From Henckelia pumila (Eukaryota; Streptophyta; Magnoliopsida; Lamiales; Gesneriaceae), in the NCBI RefSeq assembly GCF_033568475.1, contig NC_133123.1, forward strand, positions 59,217,522-59,281,521: a stretch of DNA of 64,000 bases, in the 5' to 3' direction. The notes below the pieces were generated by a model. The model ran no database searches. It was not told where the DNA came from and saw only the letters and a list, made by a program, of their open reading frames with translations. Below, piece after piece: positions 44,370-55,941 of this stretch. Position 1 is the stretch's first letter. Each line of letters starts with the position of its first letter. The position numbers were made by a program, and so were the translations under genes.

Positions 44370-44947
44370 TGATATATTTTTTGGTTTAATCTCAAAATTT
44401 AATTTGGCATTCCCGATTTAGTCTTTAACGTCCACAAATTTTGGCCGATTTGATCATTTCGTCAATTTAATTATGCGTCGTTTTTTTGTAACGACTCACG
44501 TCCTTCCAGCGCATCCCTACCCAGCATATAGAATGAGCTCGGACTGCATGGTTCGACGGGCATCGCACCTCATGACATCCCCACCCCTGGCAGTGGGTTT
44601 TTGCCATTAGTACCAGGGATGATAAGAACTTGTACTTAAGTCTGGAGGTGCAAAGTTCTATGCCAGGGATGGGAAGGTCATGAGGTGCGATGCTCGTCCA
44701 ACCATGCATGCGGTTCGAGCCCATGCTATAGGCTGGGGAGGGGATGCGATGGAAGGACGTGAGTCGTTACAACCAAAAGTCTGTCATTTAAAAAAAATCA
44801 GTAAATCTCTGCAACGAATACACCTTGCTAAAGCTAATGATAGACATGACATGTTTCAGTAATGTCTCTAAAATCGGTCAAAATTTGTAAATGTTTAGGA
44901 CTAAATCAAGAATACCAAAACGTTTGGGATCAAACCGGGAAAAAGGC
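44370..44947. mobile_element. Inverted-repeat element with a second element nested inside
   Basis: The left arm at about 44380-44460 (GGTTTAATCTC, GATTTAGTCTTTAACG, ACAAATTTTGGCCGATTTGA) pairs with the right arm at about 44868-44940 (TCGGTCAAAATTTGTAAATG, GGACTAAATCAAG, GGGATCAAACC). A similar diverged block in the right-arm orientation continues at 45000-45080. No protein. Class is uncertain; I see no clean target duplication. Confidence 0.6.
44486..44773. mobile_element. MITE-like element with long terminal inverted repeats
   Basis: The left end TTGTAACGACTCACGTCCTT and right end AAGGACGTGAGTCGTTACAA are exact reverse complements. The inner arms also pair over about 100 bp (GCATCGCACCTCATGAC against GTCATGAGGTGCGATGC). 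Length is about 288 bp, with no coding frame. It lies inside the larger inverted-repeat element. Confidence 0.8.
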
Positions 44948-45173
44948 TAAACATCTGAGACTGGACCATGTTTTTCTCTAATTAGCTTTAACAATTAAAA
45001 CGACAAGAGGATCAACTCAGAAAAAATATTTAAGACTAAATCGAGAACACCATAATAATATTTAGACCGAACCAAGAAAAGAATCCACCATATGAGTCTC
45101 AACGATGTCTATCCGAATATGGGTTTAGTGCATGCCGCCCACAGGGCACTACCCTGCGGGTGATGTGTAACTC

Positions 45174-45230
45174 CATGATTGGTAAAAATTAGTGGGTCCC
45201 ACGTGGGGCCCACTAATTTTAACCAATCAT
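45174..45230. repeat. Long imperfect hairpin
   Basis: TGATTGGTAAAAATTAGTGGG pairs with CCCACTAATTTTAACCAATCA around a TCCCACGTGGG centre. The flanks also pair loosely (CACTACCCTGCGGGTGATG against CATCCGC...CTACCCTGCGGAT). It may be a small MITE. Confidence 0.7.
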
Positions 45231-45402
45231 GAGCCGCCACGTCATCCGCAAGATACTACCCTGCGGATAGCATCTACTCAACCCCGAATATGATGTAATT
45301 TACTGGCCCACTAATTTTAACCAATCATGAACCGCCACGTCATCCGCAGTACACTACCCTGCGGATAGCATCTACTCAACCCCGAATACGATGTAATTTA
45401 CT
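45207..45402. repeat. 98 bp direct tandem duplication
   Basis: Two copies begin GGCCCACTAATTTTAACC at 45207 and 45305 and run through CACTACCCTGCGGATAG-type sequence to GATGTAATTTACT, with few differences. The duplication takes in the right arm of the neighbouring hairpin. Confidence 0.88.
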
Positions 45403-46403
45403 ACTTTACACGTTTGGTTAATGAATTTTATTTACCGATAAAAAAGACGTAGACATCGCATGATTGCATAGTCCAATAAACTTATTGATTAAGCTGTACA
45501 TATTTGAAGAGTCAACAAAAAAATTTAAGCCAACCACATCTTCATTTCCATGAAGTTCAACTTGTAATTATCAAACAAACTTTACAATCTTTTCCGTCAG
45601 CAATAAGGAGAGTAATACCTTTTTCTCCCCTATTCAAATATTAAAATCAATATAAAAAATTTAATATTTGAACCAAAGACCACGACTCATTTCAAATTTT
45701 ATCCTCTAAATCAGTTAGGTTGCTAAAAATAATCTTCAATCAAAAAATTTTTCCAAAAATTTAAAAAAAATTCGATGATAATTTGGTTCAAGTATTTTTG
45801 TTTCCTATCACAAATTTCGTTTTTTGTTTTAAAAAAGAATGATGTGTATATTAAACGTATGAATTTGTGTTCCAAATAAGCCAATCCACGAGGCCCACTA
45901 GCAATTATATTTTAGTATTATTTGCAATAAATAAATGAATAAACCAATAATAAATACAACTCACCGGGGACCTGTCCCAATGAGAACACTGAGCCTTCGA
46001 CAGTTCAATTTCTTTATTTTTCTCTTTAATTTCTCAGACAACGCAGCTGATTCAACGTACCGACACCCTTAAATCGCCCAACGGCCAACGGAGTTATTTC
46101 CGCCGCCGTGGGGAGTTGTACACGCCGGATTCCACCTGCTTTCCATACCCTTTGTTGCTCTACAAATTTGTCGTTGTTAAGAAATCTTGAAATTGCTTCT
46201 GCCGCGTGATTGGCGGGAGTTTGGAGTTTGTCTGGATCTTGGATTTTGGTTTTCACAGCTCTGAAATGATTGGAGCTCATTAGGTTGCAGTTTTTTTTTG
46301 TTTGTTTAGTGGGTTTTTAGTCGACTGAGTTCGGATCAAGTGTGCGGATATAGATACAGAGGCTCCGTGGTTTGTTTGTAGATAATATACTCGTAGAGAA
46401 ATA
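45403..46403 (+). promoter_or_regulatory. Upstream region and probable 5' UTR of the NIPA-like gene
   Basis: AT-rich DNA to about 45970, then more GC-rich sequence with CT-rich patches (46010-46030) up to the start codon at 46404. I could not fix a transcription start. Minus-strand open frames at 46026-46540 are antisense to the leader and first exon. Confidence 0.45.
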
Positions 46404-48989
46404 ATGGGTGTTTCGGATAATACGAGGGGGTTGATTTTGGCAATGCTGTCGAGTTTGTTCATCGGGGCGAGTTTTATTTTGAAGAAGAAAGGTCTACAGA
46501 GGGCAGCTGCTGCTGGTACTCGAGCAGGTATAGTTTTCATATAACTAAATGCCCACGAATTTCTGTTGTTCCATCGGTAAAGATATTAGCTTTTTGCTGT
46601 TTATGTTGACTTGTTTAAATAGATCTGTGATGCATCTATTTTTTGAAGGGGGCAAGCGTTTTGGAGCTTTGGTGAGGGGTATAATAATTTCTTGGCTGAT
46701 CTGTCGATAAATTTCAAGCTGACGAATTCTGCAGTCAATGAATCTTGTGTAGGATTGATGGATGCAAAATTTGGAAACAAGGGTGTTCAAAATTTTGCAC
46801 ATTTATCTGGTGGGATTGGGTATTGTGAGTAATGTGATTAAACGATAGGCTAAAGTATTTGTTTGGGAACTCAAGAAACAAGAATAGATAGAGTCTGATC
46901 TGCAGCAATTTTGTTGTGTTCTAGGATGATATTTGAGACATTTCTGTTTACCAATTCTGAAAAATTCTTGTTTGGCTTGCCAAATGGTGCTAAAAGTCTT
47001 TACGGTATTCATATTGTAAAATGTTAATCGATTTTCTTACGCTGCATTATGTATCAATTTATTTGCTATACATTCACAATTTGTGCATTTCATGTTGTAG
47101 GATAAATTTATTTGCTATACATTCACAATTTGTGCATTTCATGTTGTAGGATTTGGTGGCTACACTTACTTACTCGAGCCTCTTTGGTGGGCGGGTATGA
47201 TTACAAGTAAGTGAGATTTGTGCATTTGTTCTCCTTTTGCATCCCGATTGCTACGAGAAGGCGGATATTCTGACATTCTGATCAATATGTTGATAATTTT
47301 CTTGTCTTTCTTATAGTGATTGCTGGAGAGGTGGCCAATTTTGTTGCTTATATTTACGCGCCAGCTGTTCTTGTGACCCCCCTTGGTGCATTGAGTATTA
47401 TCATTAGGTACATTGTTCATGATTTCTGACCTCTGTTACATTTGACGAAATTAAACATTTAGATAGATTTCTTTTTTATATCTGTGTAACTAACCATTTT
47501 CATGCATCTGAAAAGTGCTTTTTTGGCACACTTTATGTTGAAGGAACGATTGCAAAAGTTGGGTGTATTGGGATGTGTGACTTGCATTGTAGGATCTATA
47601 ATCATCGTCATTCATGCTCCTCAAGAACGTACTCCATCTTCTGTACAAGAAGTCTGGTTATTGGCTACTCAACCAGGTCTCTCTCTATTTCTCCTTTTTT
47701 TTTGCCTCTCTTACGAAATGTAATAGTTATAAAGTTATTCGACCCTTGCTCATATCTGCTCGTTCTTTGTTTACAGCATTTATGATATATGTAGCCGCTA
47801 CGGTATCCATGGTGCTAGTGTTAATGCTGCATTTCGAGCCTCTCTATGGACAGACAAACATACTTGTTTACTTGGGGATTTGTTCCTTAATGGGTGCTCT
47901 CACGGTATCGCTTTCCCATCATGTTCATGAAGAGCTTTTGTTCATTTTGTGGTTACTTACTCTCCTACATTGTTCCATGGAGAGGCTTCTCTTTATTGCT
48001 TATTCGATATATATTCATACAGGTTGTGAGCATAAAGGCAATTGGAATTGCGATAAAGCTTACCTTGGAGGGGATAAATCAATTTGGATATGCTCAGACT
48101 TGGTTTTTTCTTTCTGTAGCAGTAATTTTTGTGATTACGCAACTGAATTATTTGAACAAGGTAATCGTAAGATAATAATTTGGCAAGGTTCTTGATTCGA
48201 AGCTTTCACCTATTATTTGTGTTGATGCCTTCACAACTACCACTTGATTAATAAGTATCCAAATTAAGCAGTAGAACTTGTGTAGATTATCTGCCTTCAT
48301 CATGTGCTTGCTAAACATCTCAACACAAGTTTCCTTCTTTCGGTCATCCAGGGTTTGGGTCCATTAATCTACAAGATTGCCTCTTCTTTAAACTAGATAC
48401 AAAATCCTTGTGTCCTGAAACTTTTGTTAGTCTATTTCTCAACCTCATTCTGTGGTTGGTATGTTCAGGCGCTCGACACTTTCAATGCTGCCATAGTTTC
48501 TCCAATTTATTACGTGATGTTCACTACTCTGACCATTATCGCTAGTGTGATAATGTTTAAGGTAATAATTTTGTTCAAAATCTAATTTCACCAAGACTAC
48601 GTAGCTTTCGATTGATGCGCTATCAAGACTCTTGCCTTGTTTCACAGGATTGGTCTGGTCAGAATCTGAGCAGCATAACCTCTGAGTTATGTGGATTTAT
48701 AACTATCCTCACCGGTACGTTGATACTTCATATGACAAGAGAAGAGGAGGCACCTAGTACAACAGGTATGAGCCTGTAGCATATCCTTTTTAAGTCCGAG
48801 GTTCACTGTCATGGGACACAATTGTTACAAGCTGTTAAATAAACAAGTAGCATGTGTGAAGTATTATGCATGTAAGAAAGATGTTCGTTAATCAACGCAG
48901 GAACGATAACATGGTATGATGGAGATCAATCAAAAGGATTAGAGGAAGCTCATTTTATCACATTACGCGGTTCAGATTACTTTAATTAA
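46404..48989 (+). CDS. NIPA-like magnesium transporter, nine exons, apparently intact
   Basis: Exons inferred from GT-AG sites and frame: 46404-46527, 47150-47206, 47317-47407, 47516-47676, 47777-47904, 48023-48160, 48469-48561, 48648-48765, 48901-48989. They sum to 999 nt, 332 aa plus TAA. The protein starts [20 protein letters not shown]. It shows family motifs [92 protein letters not shown] and DWSGQ near the end, with about nine hydrophobic spans. NIPA/DUF803 proteins are multi-pass membrane proteins reported or proposed to move Mg2+ in plasma or endosomal membranes. Length fits the family. No frameshift or stop is present, unlike every other coding region here, so it is likely a working host gene. 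Intron 1 holds a duplication of its own acceptor. Confidence 0.93.
47056..47152 (+). repeat. 49 bp tandem duplication containing the intron-1 splice acceptor of the NIPA gene
   Basis: AATTTATTTGCTATACATTC through CATGTTGTAGGAT occurs twice with a 49 bp offset. It gives two identical acceptors, AG at 47099-47100 and 47148-47149. Use of the second restores the family frame (AGFGGY). Use of the first would add 49 nt and shift the frame. Confidence 0.9.
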
Positions 48990-49375
48990 GCATTTCTTGC
49001 CTTAGGAGATAAACATGAGACATTAATCTCTGATGAATGAATTTGTGGTCGCAACCAAGTCATTTTTCATGGAAAAAACATGTGTGGGACAAGGCGAGCA
49101 TGCTGCGCCTTGCCTTGGATGGATTGAGGCAAAGGCGAAATAATTCTACGGTTGGGAGGGTTCGAGACTATTTCGAATCTTTGCAGAGTGATTTTTCATC
49201 AAGAACTCTCCTCAAGGTTGTAAATATGTATCTGTGGTCTGTACTTGTTATTATTATTATTTGTTAGAAGGTTTTGTAAGGTGGTTGTTATTTTGTTCAT
49301 TACCTCAGTTTTGATGGTGCAATGTTATCAGTGGCATCGGAAGATGTTTAACATAGTTTGATTTTTATGTAATAC
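48990..49375 (+). other. Probable 3' UTR of the NIPA-like gene
   Basis: Non-coding sequence after the TAA. TTTTTATGTAATAC near 49365 and AT-rich DNA could serve polyadenylation. A short open frame at 49037-49267 has no recognisable features. Confidence 0.5.
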
Positions 49376-49438
49376 AAAGATTCGTTTTAATGAAATCCTT
49401 TTCATCTCAAAAAAAAAAAAAAAAAGATTCGTTTTAAA
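49376..49438. repeat. Short poly(A)-tailed insert flanked by a 15 bp direct repeat
   Basis: AAAGATTCGTTTTAA occurs at 49376-49390 and again after a 16-18 base A-run at about 49424-49438. Between them lie only TGAAATCCTTTTCATCTC and the A-run, which resembles a minimal retroposition scar. Confidence 0.65.
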
Positions 49439-51017
49439 AGAGGCGCACTCTTTGGCAAAAATACACGTAATTTACACATGATTAAAAAGTGGATGGATTC
49501 GATTAATTTTCTCTATCTATTCTTTAAATATGTTCGATAAAGTCCTTTTGAATCATGGTGTGTAATTTTTGGTTCTTAATATTTACATGTCGCTCCATAA
49601 AGATATGGACTCTACACTGTAGAGTCTACAGTAGGCGTTAACTTTAGATTTATTTTGATTTTGTTTTGTTTAGAATTTTGGTTTATCCTTTATACTTGAT
49701 ATTTTGTATTGTGGTATTTGGATGTGTTTTTAAAATTTAAATATGCTTTGATATGATTGATGACGTTTTAAAATTTGAATTTTAAAGGTTTCTCGTATTT
49801 AAATTTTATTGATAATTTGTTAGGCTTGAAACGCTCAGATGGTATTTGTCAATGTTTGAATATGTGTTGAGTTTGTGTCGGGTTCGTTTCCAATAAGTTA
49901 CCTTGTTAATAATTGATAAATTGCCGCGTGCTTTGTTTATAGTGTGTGAAAACAATTTTTGCGAGATCTCAGAAACTTAACTGAACTAACAAAAAAGAAT
50001 GTGCGATGCAAATTTATACCAACAAAATATATATGAATTAAAAACATATATATAGTTAAAAAATTAAATTTTTGAAGCTTGTGTTATAAAAAAAATGATA
50101 ATATAATAAGCATAACACATATAAAACAATATGAATTGAAGAAAAAAATATTTATACATCCACAAATCATACAATAAAAAAGAGTTACAAAACATAATAA
50201 ATCAATAATTTAGATAAATATATAATGATAACTAATGATCACATTAATATGTATCAAACTATAATGTTCATAACTAACCAATAAAGAGAGTCTATAAAAA
50301 AATTTAACATATAACATTAAGTTAAATTATCTTCTATCTTGTTAATTTCTTTTGTACATTTATATGAAAGAGATAAGTAATTTATTTTTAATTGTTCATA
50401 ATTATTGGTTCTTAGAAACTATTGGATATTGTACTACTGCTTTTATTAATTTCATTTAAATTAATTTAATTTAATTTAATTTTTAATATATCATGATACT
50501 TGGTTTATTACCAATAAATTAGAATATTAATAAAAAAAATTTGACCAAGTTTTTATATTTTTTCCCTGATTTCCAAATTGTATAATTTCAGATAATGATT
50601 ATATATTAGGTGGTATTCTGCTAACTACAATTATGATGTAATTTTATGAACTTCATTTAATAAATTATAAATTAAATTAACTATATATTTTATTAGGTAC
50701 AATTATGTTAGGACAATTATATCACTCAAATTAATTTGATATAATAAATTATAAAATGTGAAAAATAGAATAAACTATTGAAAATATCAAATTAGATTTA
50801 AGTTTAATTGTTTATTATTTTTTTCATTTTATCGATATTAATTATTTATCCATTAAATTAGTATAATTTCATGTGATACTAATAGGCCATATATCAACTC
50901 ATTTTTTGATTAATAAATAAAAAAAAATTGTTACCAAAAAGACGTCTAAAAAATTAAAACTCGGTGGTCATTGTTTTTTTAACATTCATTGCATGTCATT
51001 ACAATTATATTGATATA
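49439..51017. other. AT-rich intergenic DNA, nothing recognised
   Basis: About 1.6 kb, very AT-rich, with short TTTAA repeats near 50455-50482. No coding frame or known repeat boundary. Confidence 0.6.
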
Positions 51018-51404
51018 TTGGGGCAAAATCCCGGTTCAGCCCTAAATGTTTGGACACATTCCCGGTTCAATCCTAAATGTTTGGACATTCTCGGTTGGGG
51101 AAAATCCCGGTTCAGTCCTAAATGTTTAGACACATTCCCGGTTCAGTCCTAAATGTTTGGACGTTCCCGATTTCATCCCAAATGTTTCCCAAAAATTTCT
51201 GGTTTGCTCCCAAATGTTTTTATGTTCCCGGTTTGGTCCCAAATGTTTTCAAAAAGCTCCCAGTTCAGTCCTAAATGTATTACGTTCCAGATTTCGTCCC
51301 AAATATTTTTTAAAAGTTATCGGTTTGGTCCTTCCATCTACAAACAAAGCGTGATAAAAAAGACACTTACAAACAAAAGACAAAGTTAAATAAAATAGAA
51401 GCCG

Positions 51405-51485
<81 letters not shown>

Positions 51486-52168
51486 TCTTTCAAATGAAAA
51501 TATAATCTAAATTATGCAAAATAAAATTATAGAATAAAATAATAGTAAAATTTTCTCACATCCTAATTTTTTAATTTATAAAAAGAGTTTTAAAAAGATA
51601 TTTTTTTCCATCCTCCAAATTTTTCCTTAAATGTGCAAACATCATGAATGAGAATATAACAAAATTAATAGAAATGTGAAATAACATCATTAAATTTTAA
51701 TTCATTAAGTTCCGTTTATTTTATTTAAGTTTTTATTTTGTAGCATCATGAATTTAATATTATCATTTTGAACATTGTGTAAAATTGATTTAAATTTGGA
51801 TAAAAACTCTAATAAAATTTTGTTTTATTTACAAGTTGTGTAATGTTAAATATATAATAAATAATATAAAACTCAATCATAAATGATAAACACTACGTGA
51901 TGTTAGTTTTAACACACGATGTAGATGGAAGGATCAAACCGGGAACTTTTGGGAAATATCTGGGACGAAATCGGCAATGTAAAAATATTTAGGACTGAAC
52001 CGAGAACTTTTGGAAAATATTTGGGACCAAACCGGGAACGTAAAAACATTTAGGACTGAACCGGAAATTTTTGGGAAACATTTGGGATGAAACCGAGAAT
52101 GTCCAAATATTTAGGACTGAACTGAGAATGTGTCCAAACATTTAGGACTGAACCGGGATTTTGCCCAA
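51018..52168. mobile_element. Inverted-repeat element made of short sub-repeats, inserted in an NB-ARC gene
   Basis: Outer ends are TTGGGGCAAAATCCCGG at left and CCGGGATTTTGCCCAA at right. Arms of about 250-320 bp each consist of sub-repeats of about 30-36 bp with the phrase GGTTCAGTCCTAAATGTTTGG and its variants; the right arm carries them inverted. The centre (51340-51920) is AT-rich with a (TAA)n tract. No protein. I found no convincing target duplication, perhaps because the left flank was later rearranged. Confidence 0.75.
51404..51484. repeat. (TAA)n microsatellite
   Basis: About 26 uninterrupted TAA/ATA units in the centre of the inverted-repeat element. Confidence 0.97.
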
Positions 52169-53310
52169 TTTCCAGCAACATACTCCCATTGCCCTCGTGT
52201 CTTTTCTGAGTTTGCAAGAATCCCACCAACCAAAACAACTGATAGAGGCAATCCTCTGCAATTCATGGCAATCTTCTCTCCAGTCTTCTCCAATTCAATA
52301 GGGCAACATTCCTCCGCAAATATGCTTTTACAAAGTAGCTCCCAGCTTTTCTCCTTGTCCAGAAAATTAATCCGAAAGGCACACCAGCCAAAATTAGCAG
52401 CCAAGTCTGATAACCTCGTTGTTATCACTATTCGACTTCCATTTTCGTCAATGGTAAAGAATAATTTTACATCCTCCCATGCTTCAGCGCTCCACATATC
52501 ATCCATTACAACCAAATATCTTCTTCCAAACAAACCTTTGTACAATTCGAGTCCCAACTCATCTTCATTTCTTTGACTCATTACTCTTTGACTCATTTCC
52601 GGTTCCAATCCAGACCATCTACACTCGGTTCACTCATTTTTCCAGTAGACAACAATGATATTTTATCCGCATCAGTTTTTCCAACACATCTGAGAGCTTC
52701 TAAAAGAATATCTCGAAAACTATAATGTTGCGATATGGTAACCCAAAAACGAATGTCAAAGTGTTGCACAATGCATAAATTATCATAAACATTTTTAGCA
52801 AGCGTCGTCTTACCAATACCACACATCCCTATGATTGGAAGAATCTGTCGAGTAGGTTGCTGTTCTGTGAGCCGTTCCATTATTTCAATCAATGCTTCAT
52901 CAAAACCGACCATGGTGAAGTTCCTGGTGGGAGCAGGTTTAGGTTTAGGTAAAATAGTACTGGATATTGGAATTTCAGGCTTCGAATAATCTTTTATAGC
53001 TATCGTCTCCTGAATCTTGAGAACCTGTTGCTTGATTAAATCCATGGTCTTCTATGGGTTTGGCCAAATCTTGATACAAGTCACTATCGGCACTCTCATC
53101 ATCTTTGCTACTCCTGGTTCGTGCTGCAAGGATTCGGTCTGCTATATGCGATTCAAGGGAATCTTCTGCTGCCGAAGCTGCTTCAATAATTTGATTTTCC
53201 AAATCTCTTTCTGGTACATTGCAGCCTCTGCGAGGATAAATTTCCAGAAATCGTCGCAAGAAACCGACATTTTCGTAATTGTTCCTGGTCGAAAGTGATT
53301 GGAGGGGTTT
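52169..53310 (-). pseudogene. R1-like CC-NB-ARC resistance gene fragment
   Basis: The minus strand encodes a coiled-coil end (ENVGFLRRFLEIYP, LENQIIEAASAAEDSLESHI), then MVGFDEALIEIMERL. The P-loop is GMCGIGKTTLAKNVY (one Gly replaced by Cys). RFWVTISQHYSFRDILLEAL, kinase-2 LVVMDDMW, RNBS-B GSRIVITTRLSDLA and GLPL motif CRGLPLSVVLVGG follow. It resembles the R1 late-blight type of CNL immune receptors, nucleotide-binding switches that sense pathogen effectors. Frameshifts near 53047 and 52600 (beside a 15 bp duplication) break it. The MHD motif and LRRs are absent because the inverted-repeat element starts right after the GLPL region. The N-terminus is incomplete. Confidence 0.88.
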
Positions 53311-54202
53311 TTTTTTATTTTTACTGTAAAAAAATAAATAAATTTTAAAAATATCGTAAAATAAAAAAATTTCACAAATATCGTAAAACTTCACATTTGA
53401 CAGCGGGCGATCATATACACGTATTGTCAGCTGCATTATTTCTTCCGCCCACCTCTATTATTTCTTTCGGCCCACCTCTATTATTGTTTACTTCAATTTC
53501 AATTTCTATGTATATGTACAAAGAACTTTTCTTTTTCTTTCTCCATTTTCTTTCACGGCATTTGTTCATCTTTCTCCATTGTTCGTCCAATTACAAATTC
53601 AAGAGTAGTTTTGGAATTCTTGCAACAAGAGTTTTTTTTTACATCAATTTTTCGAGTTTTCTTCGCCCTCTCGAAAACGTTATCCGACCAACCGTGGTTT
53701 TTCACAGTTGTTCACGGCCGCCGATCGTTGTTTAAGCTAGGAGGAAGATATTTAGGTTGGTTGGAGCTCTATTTCAAAACTTGGAGGTAAATTAGAGACT
53801 AAAGTTTTGAAATTTGGGTGTTTTGGTTCAATTGAGTTCCTATAATTAAAATATGTTTAATTGTTGGTTGTAGGTACTTAAAAAAGCCATTTGGAGGTAA
53901 AAATTATTTTTCAGATTTTTTTAAGCATTATTTTGAATTTTAGGTTTATTTTAATAATATGTTTTAGTATATGTTTTAAATTTCTTCTTTTTTATAATTA
54001 CATATATTATCTAAATATAATAAAAATTAAATGTATTATGTATTGTAAAGGATAGTTATGTTACGTATTGTTATTATTTTAATCTTATAATATATATATA
54101 TATATATATATATAAACTTTATTATTGTTATTGTTATTATATTAGATATATATGCATATATATTACCTTATTATTGATATACTATATAAATATAGATTAT
54201 AT

Positions 54203-54245
<43 letters not shown>

Positions 54246-54447
54246 AACAAATTAATCAGCTTTGATGAATATATATACTTTATTGTTAACGTTATTATAT
54301 TAGATATATATGCATATAGACATATATTGTTATGTCTATAGATGAACATTTATTATATTTTATTTTATTTTTATTTTTTGTTATTTTGTAATTTTATAAT
54401 ATGTGTTTATTGGTTTGCATTATATAATTGTTAGTATATTTGTCAAG
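53311..54447. other. AT-rich stretch with TA microsatellites
   Basis: No gene recognised. (TA)n tracts lie at about 54091-54112 and 54209-54242. The frames here (for example at 53397-53735) are low-complexity and Phe/Ser-rich without family motifs. The right part may hold the promoter of the following gene. Confidence 0.6.
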
Positions 54448-55941
54448 ATGACAACAAATCGAGGGCCAATAGATTCCAGTGTGCTATATTTACAAGCAAC
54501 ACATATGTCGTCAGCAGTTTCTACAAATACAATTGATGACATAGTTCGAGTCAAACGATCAGATAATTTGATTTGGTAGTTATTTAATGATCATGGTTTG
54601 CACAGTCGTGTGATTACATATTTGAATAACATGGGGTTTTATGGTGTTTTGTTGTGTGGATCTCGACAATTTGATAATCATTTAATTACTGCTTTGGTTG
54701 AACGATGGCGACGTGAAACACATACCTTTCATTTTAGATGTGGTGAAGCAACCATCACTTTACAGGATATTTCCATTATTTGGGGTCTGCCTATTGATGG
54801 TGAGCCTGTAATTGGTATAGATGTTTCATACAGAGTTGAAGAGTGGCAGCATATATGTTTGAGTTTATTGGGATTTACGCCACTGACGTCGCATTTCAAA
54901 GGTGGTCACTTATCGATGACCGCTTTATATGAGTATTGCATGGCTGCACATATCGATGATAATAGTCCAGACATAGATGTCGTAAAATATACCCTTTATG
55001 TAGCATTAATGATTATTGGAGGAATCATGGTTCCGGATTATCAAGGAGGATCTATTAGATTGATTTTTTTGCAACTACTTCGGGATATTGAACGCATCAG
55101 ATCTTATAGTTGGGAAAGTGCAGTTCTGGCATTCCTATATCGTGAGTTATGCAATGAAACACGGATAGAAAAAGCTATAATATCTGGGCCTCTATTTATC
55201 TTACAGGTATAAATTTTTAAGTTCATCTAATATCACATTATAATAATTTCTAATTTAATTTATTACTGATGGCAGGTATGGGCATGGAGCAGGATTATAT
55301 TTGTTAATCCTGATATGAATGGATTATCTCTTACTGTGCGTCAAAATGAATTCGAGGAAAATATTCCATATGCTCCTTATGGTGCACGGTAATATTTGAA
55401 AAATATTAGCATTGTATAAATTACAAATTCATTTTGTAATAATTTTAATAATCTTTTTTTATTGTAGGTGGTCAAATGTGTTTAGTTACACTCATTCACC
55501 AACGCACGCTGTTAGAATTATAAGGGATTGCTTCGATCGTATGACTAATGTCGAGGTGCGTTATTGGATTATTGAAACTTTACAACAATTATATTAATTT
55601 ATATTTATTAATTAAAAATGATTTTATTATTATTATGCAGTTTAACTGGATAGTTTACAACAAAAAAGATGTTGATGTTAAAGCGATCATTAGTACATAC
55701 GATAATAGAATCTGGCGATGTGTTTGTCCTCTGATTTGTTTTGATATTGTGGAGATGCATCGTCCTGACCGGGTCTTGAGGCAGTTCAAAATGCGACAAT
55801 CTATTCCTAGGCCTGCAGTTGACAACGATAACCTACACACTGTTAATAGAACATGTCATCGCAACACGGATTGGAGAGAGTATCATAAAGATGCAATTAT
55901 TCTTTGGAATGAAAAATTGAGTAATGCTGCCCGAGGCGAAC
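54448..55941 (+). pseudogene. Plant-mobile-domain (MAIN-like) gene, truncated by element E
   Basis: Four exons read in phase: 54448-55206, 55276-55388, 55468-55555 and 55641-55941, with GT-AG introns of 69, 79 and 85 bp. Product motifs are FYGVLLCGSRQFDNHLITAL, VERWRRETHTFHFRCGEAT, ITLQDISIIWGLPIDGEPVI, WAWSRIIFVNPDM and MHRPDRVLRQFKMRQSIP. These are typical of the plant mobile domain found in MAIN/MAIL proteins and in the so-called phosphatase 7 long-form homologues. In Arabidopsis such nuclear proteins affect transposon silencing and cell division. A TAG at 54577 (from CAG) interrupts exon 1. The gene then stops at 55941, where the copia LTR starts and contributes KEWVPG before a stop. The rest of the gene may lie beyond element E. 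Confidence 0.85.

Noticed and set aside
46026-47420. Minus-strand frames of 69-86 codons
   Set aside because: They are antisense to the leader, exons and introns of the NIPA gene, which explains the sequence fully.
53397-53735. 112-codon Phe/Ser-rich frame upstream of the mobile-domain gene
   Set aside because: Low-complexity translation of T/C-rich DNA; no start context, motif or splice support.
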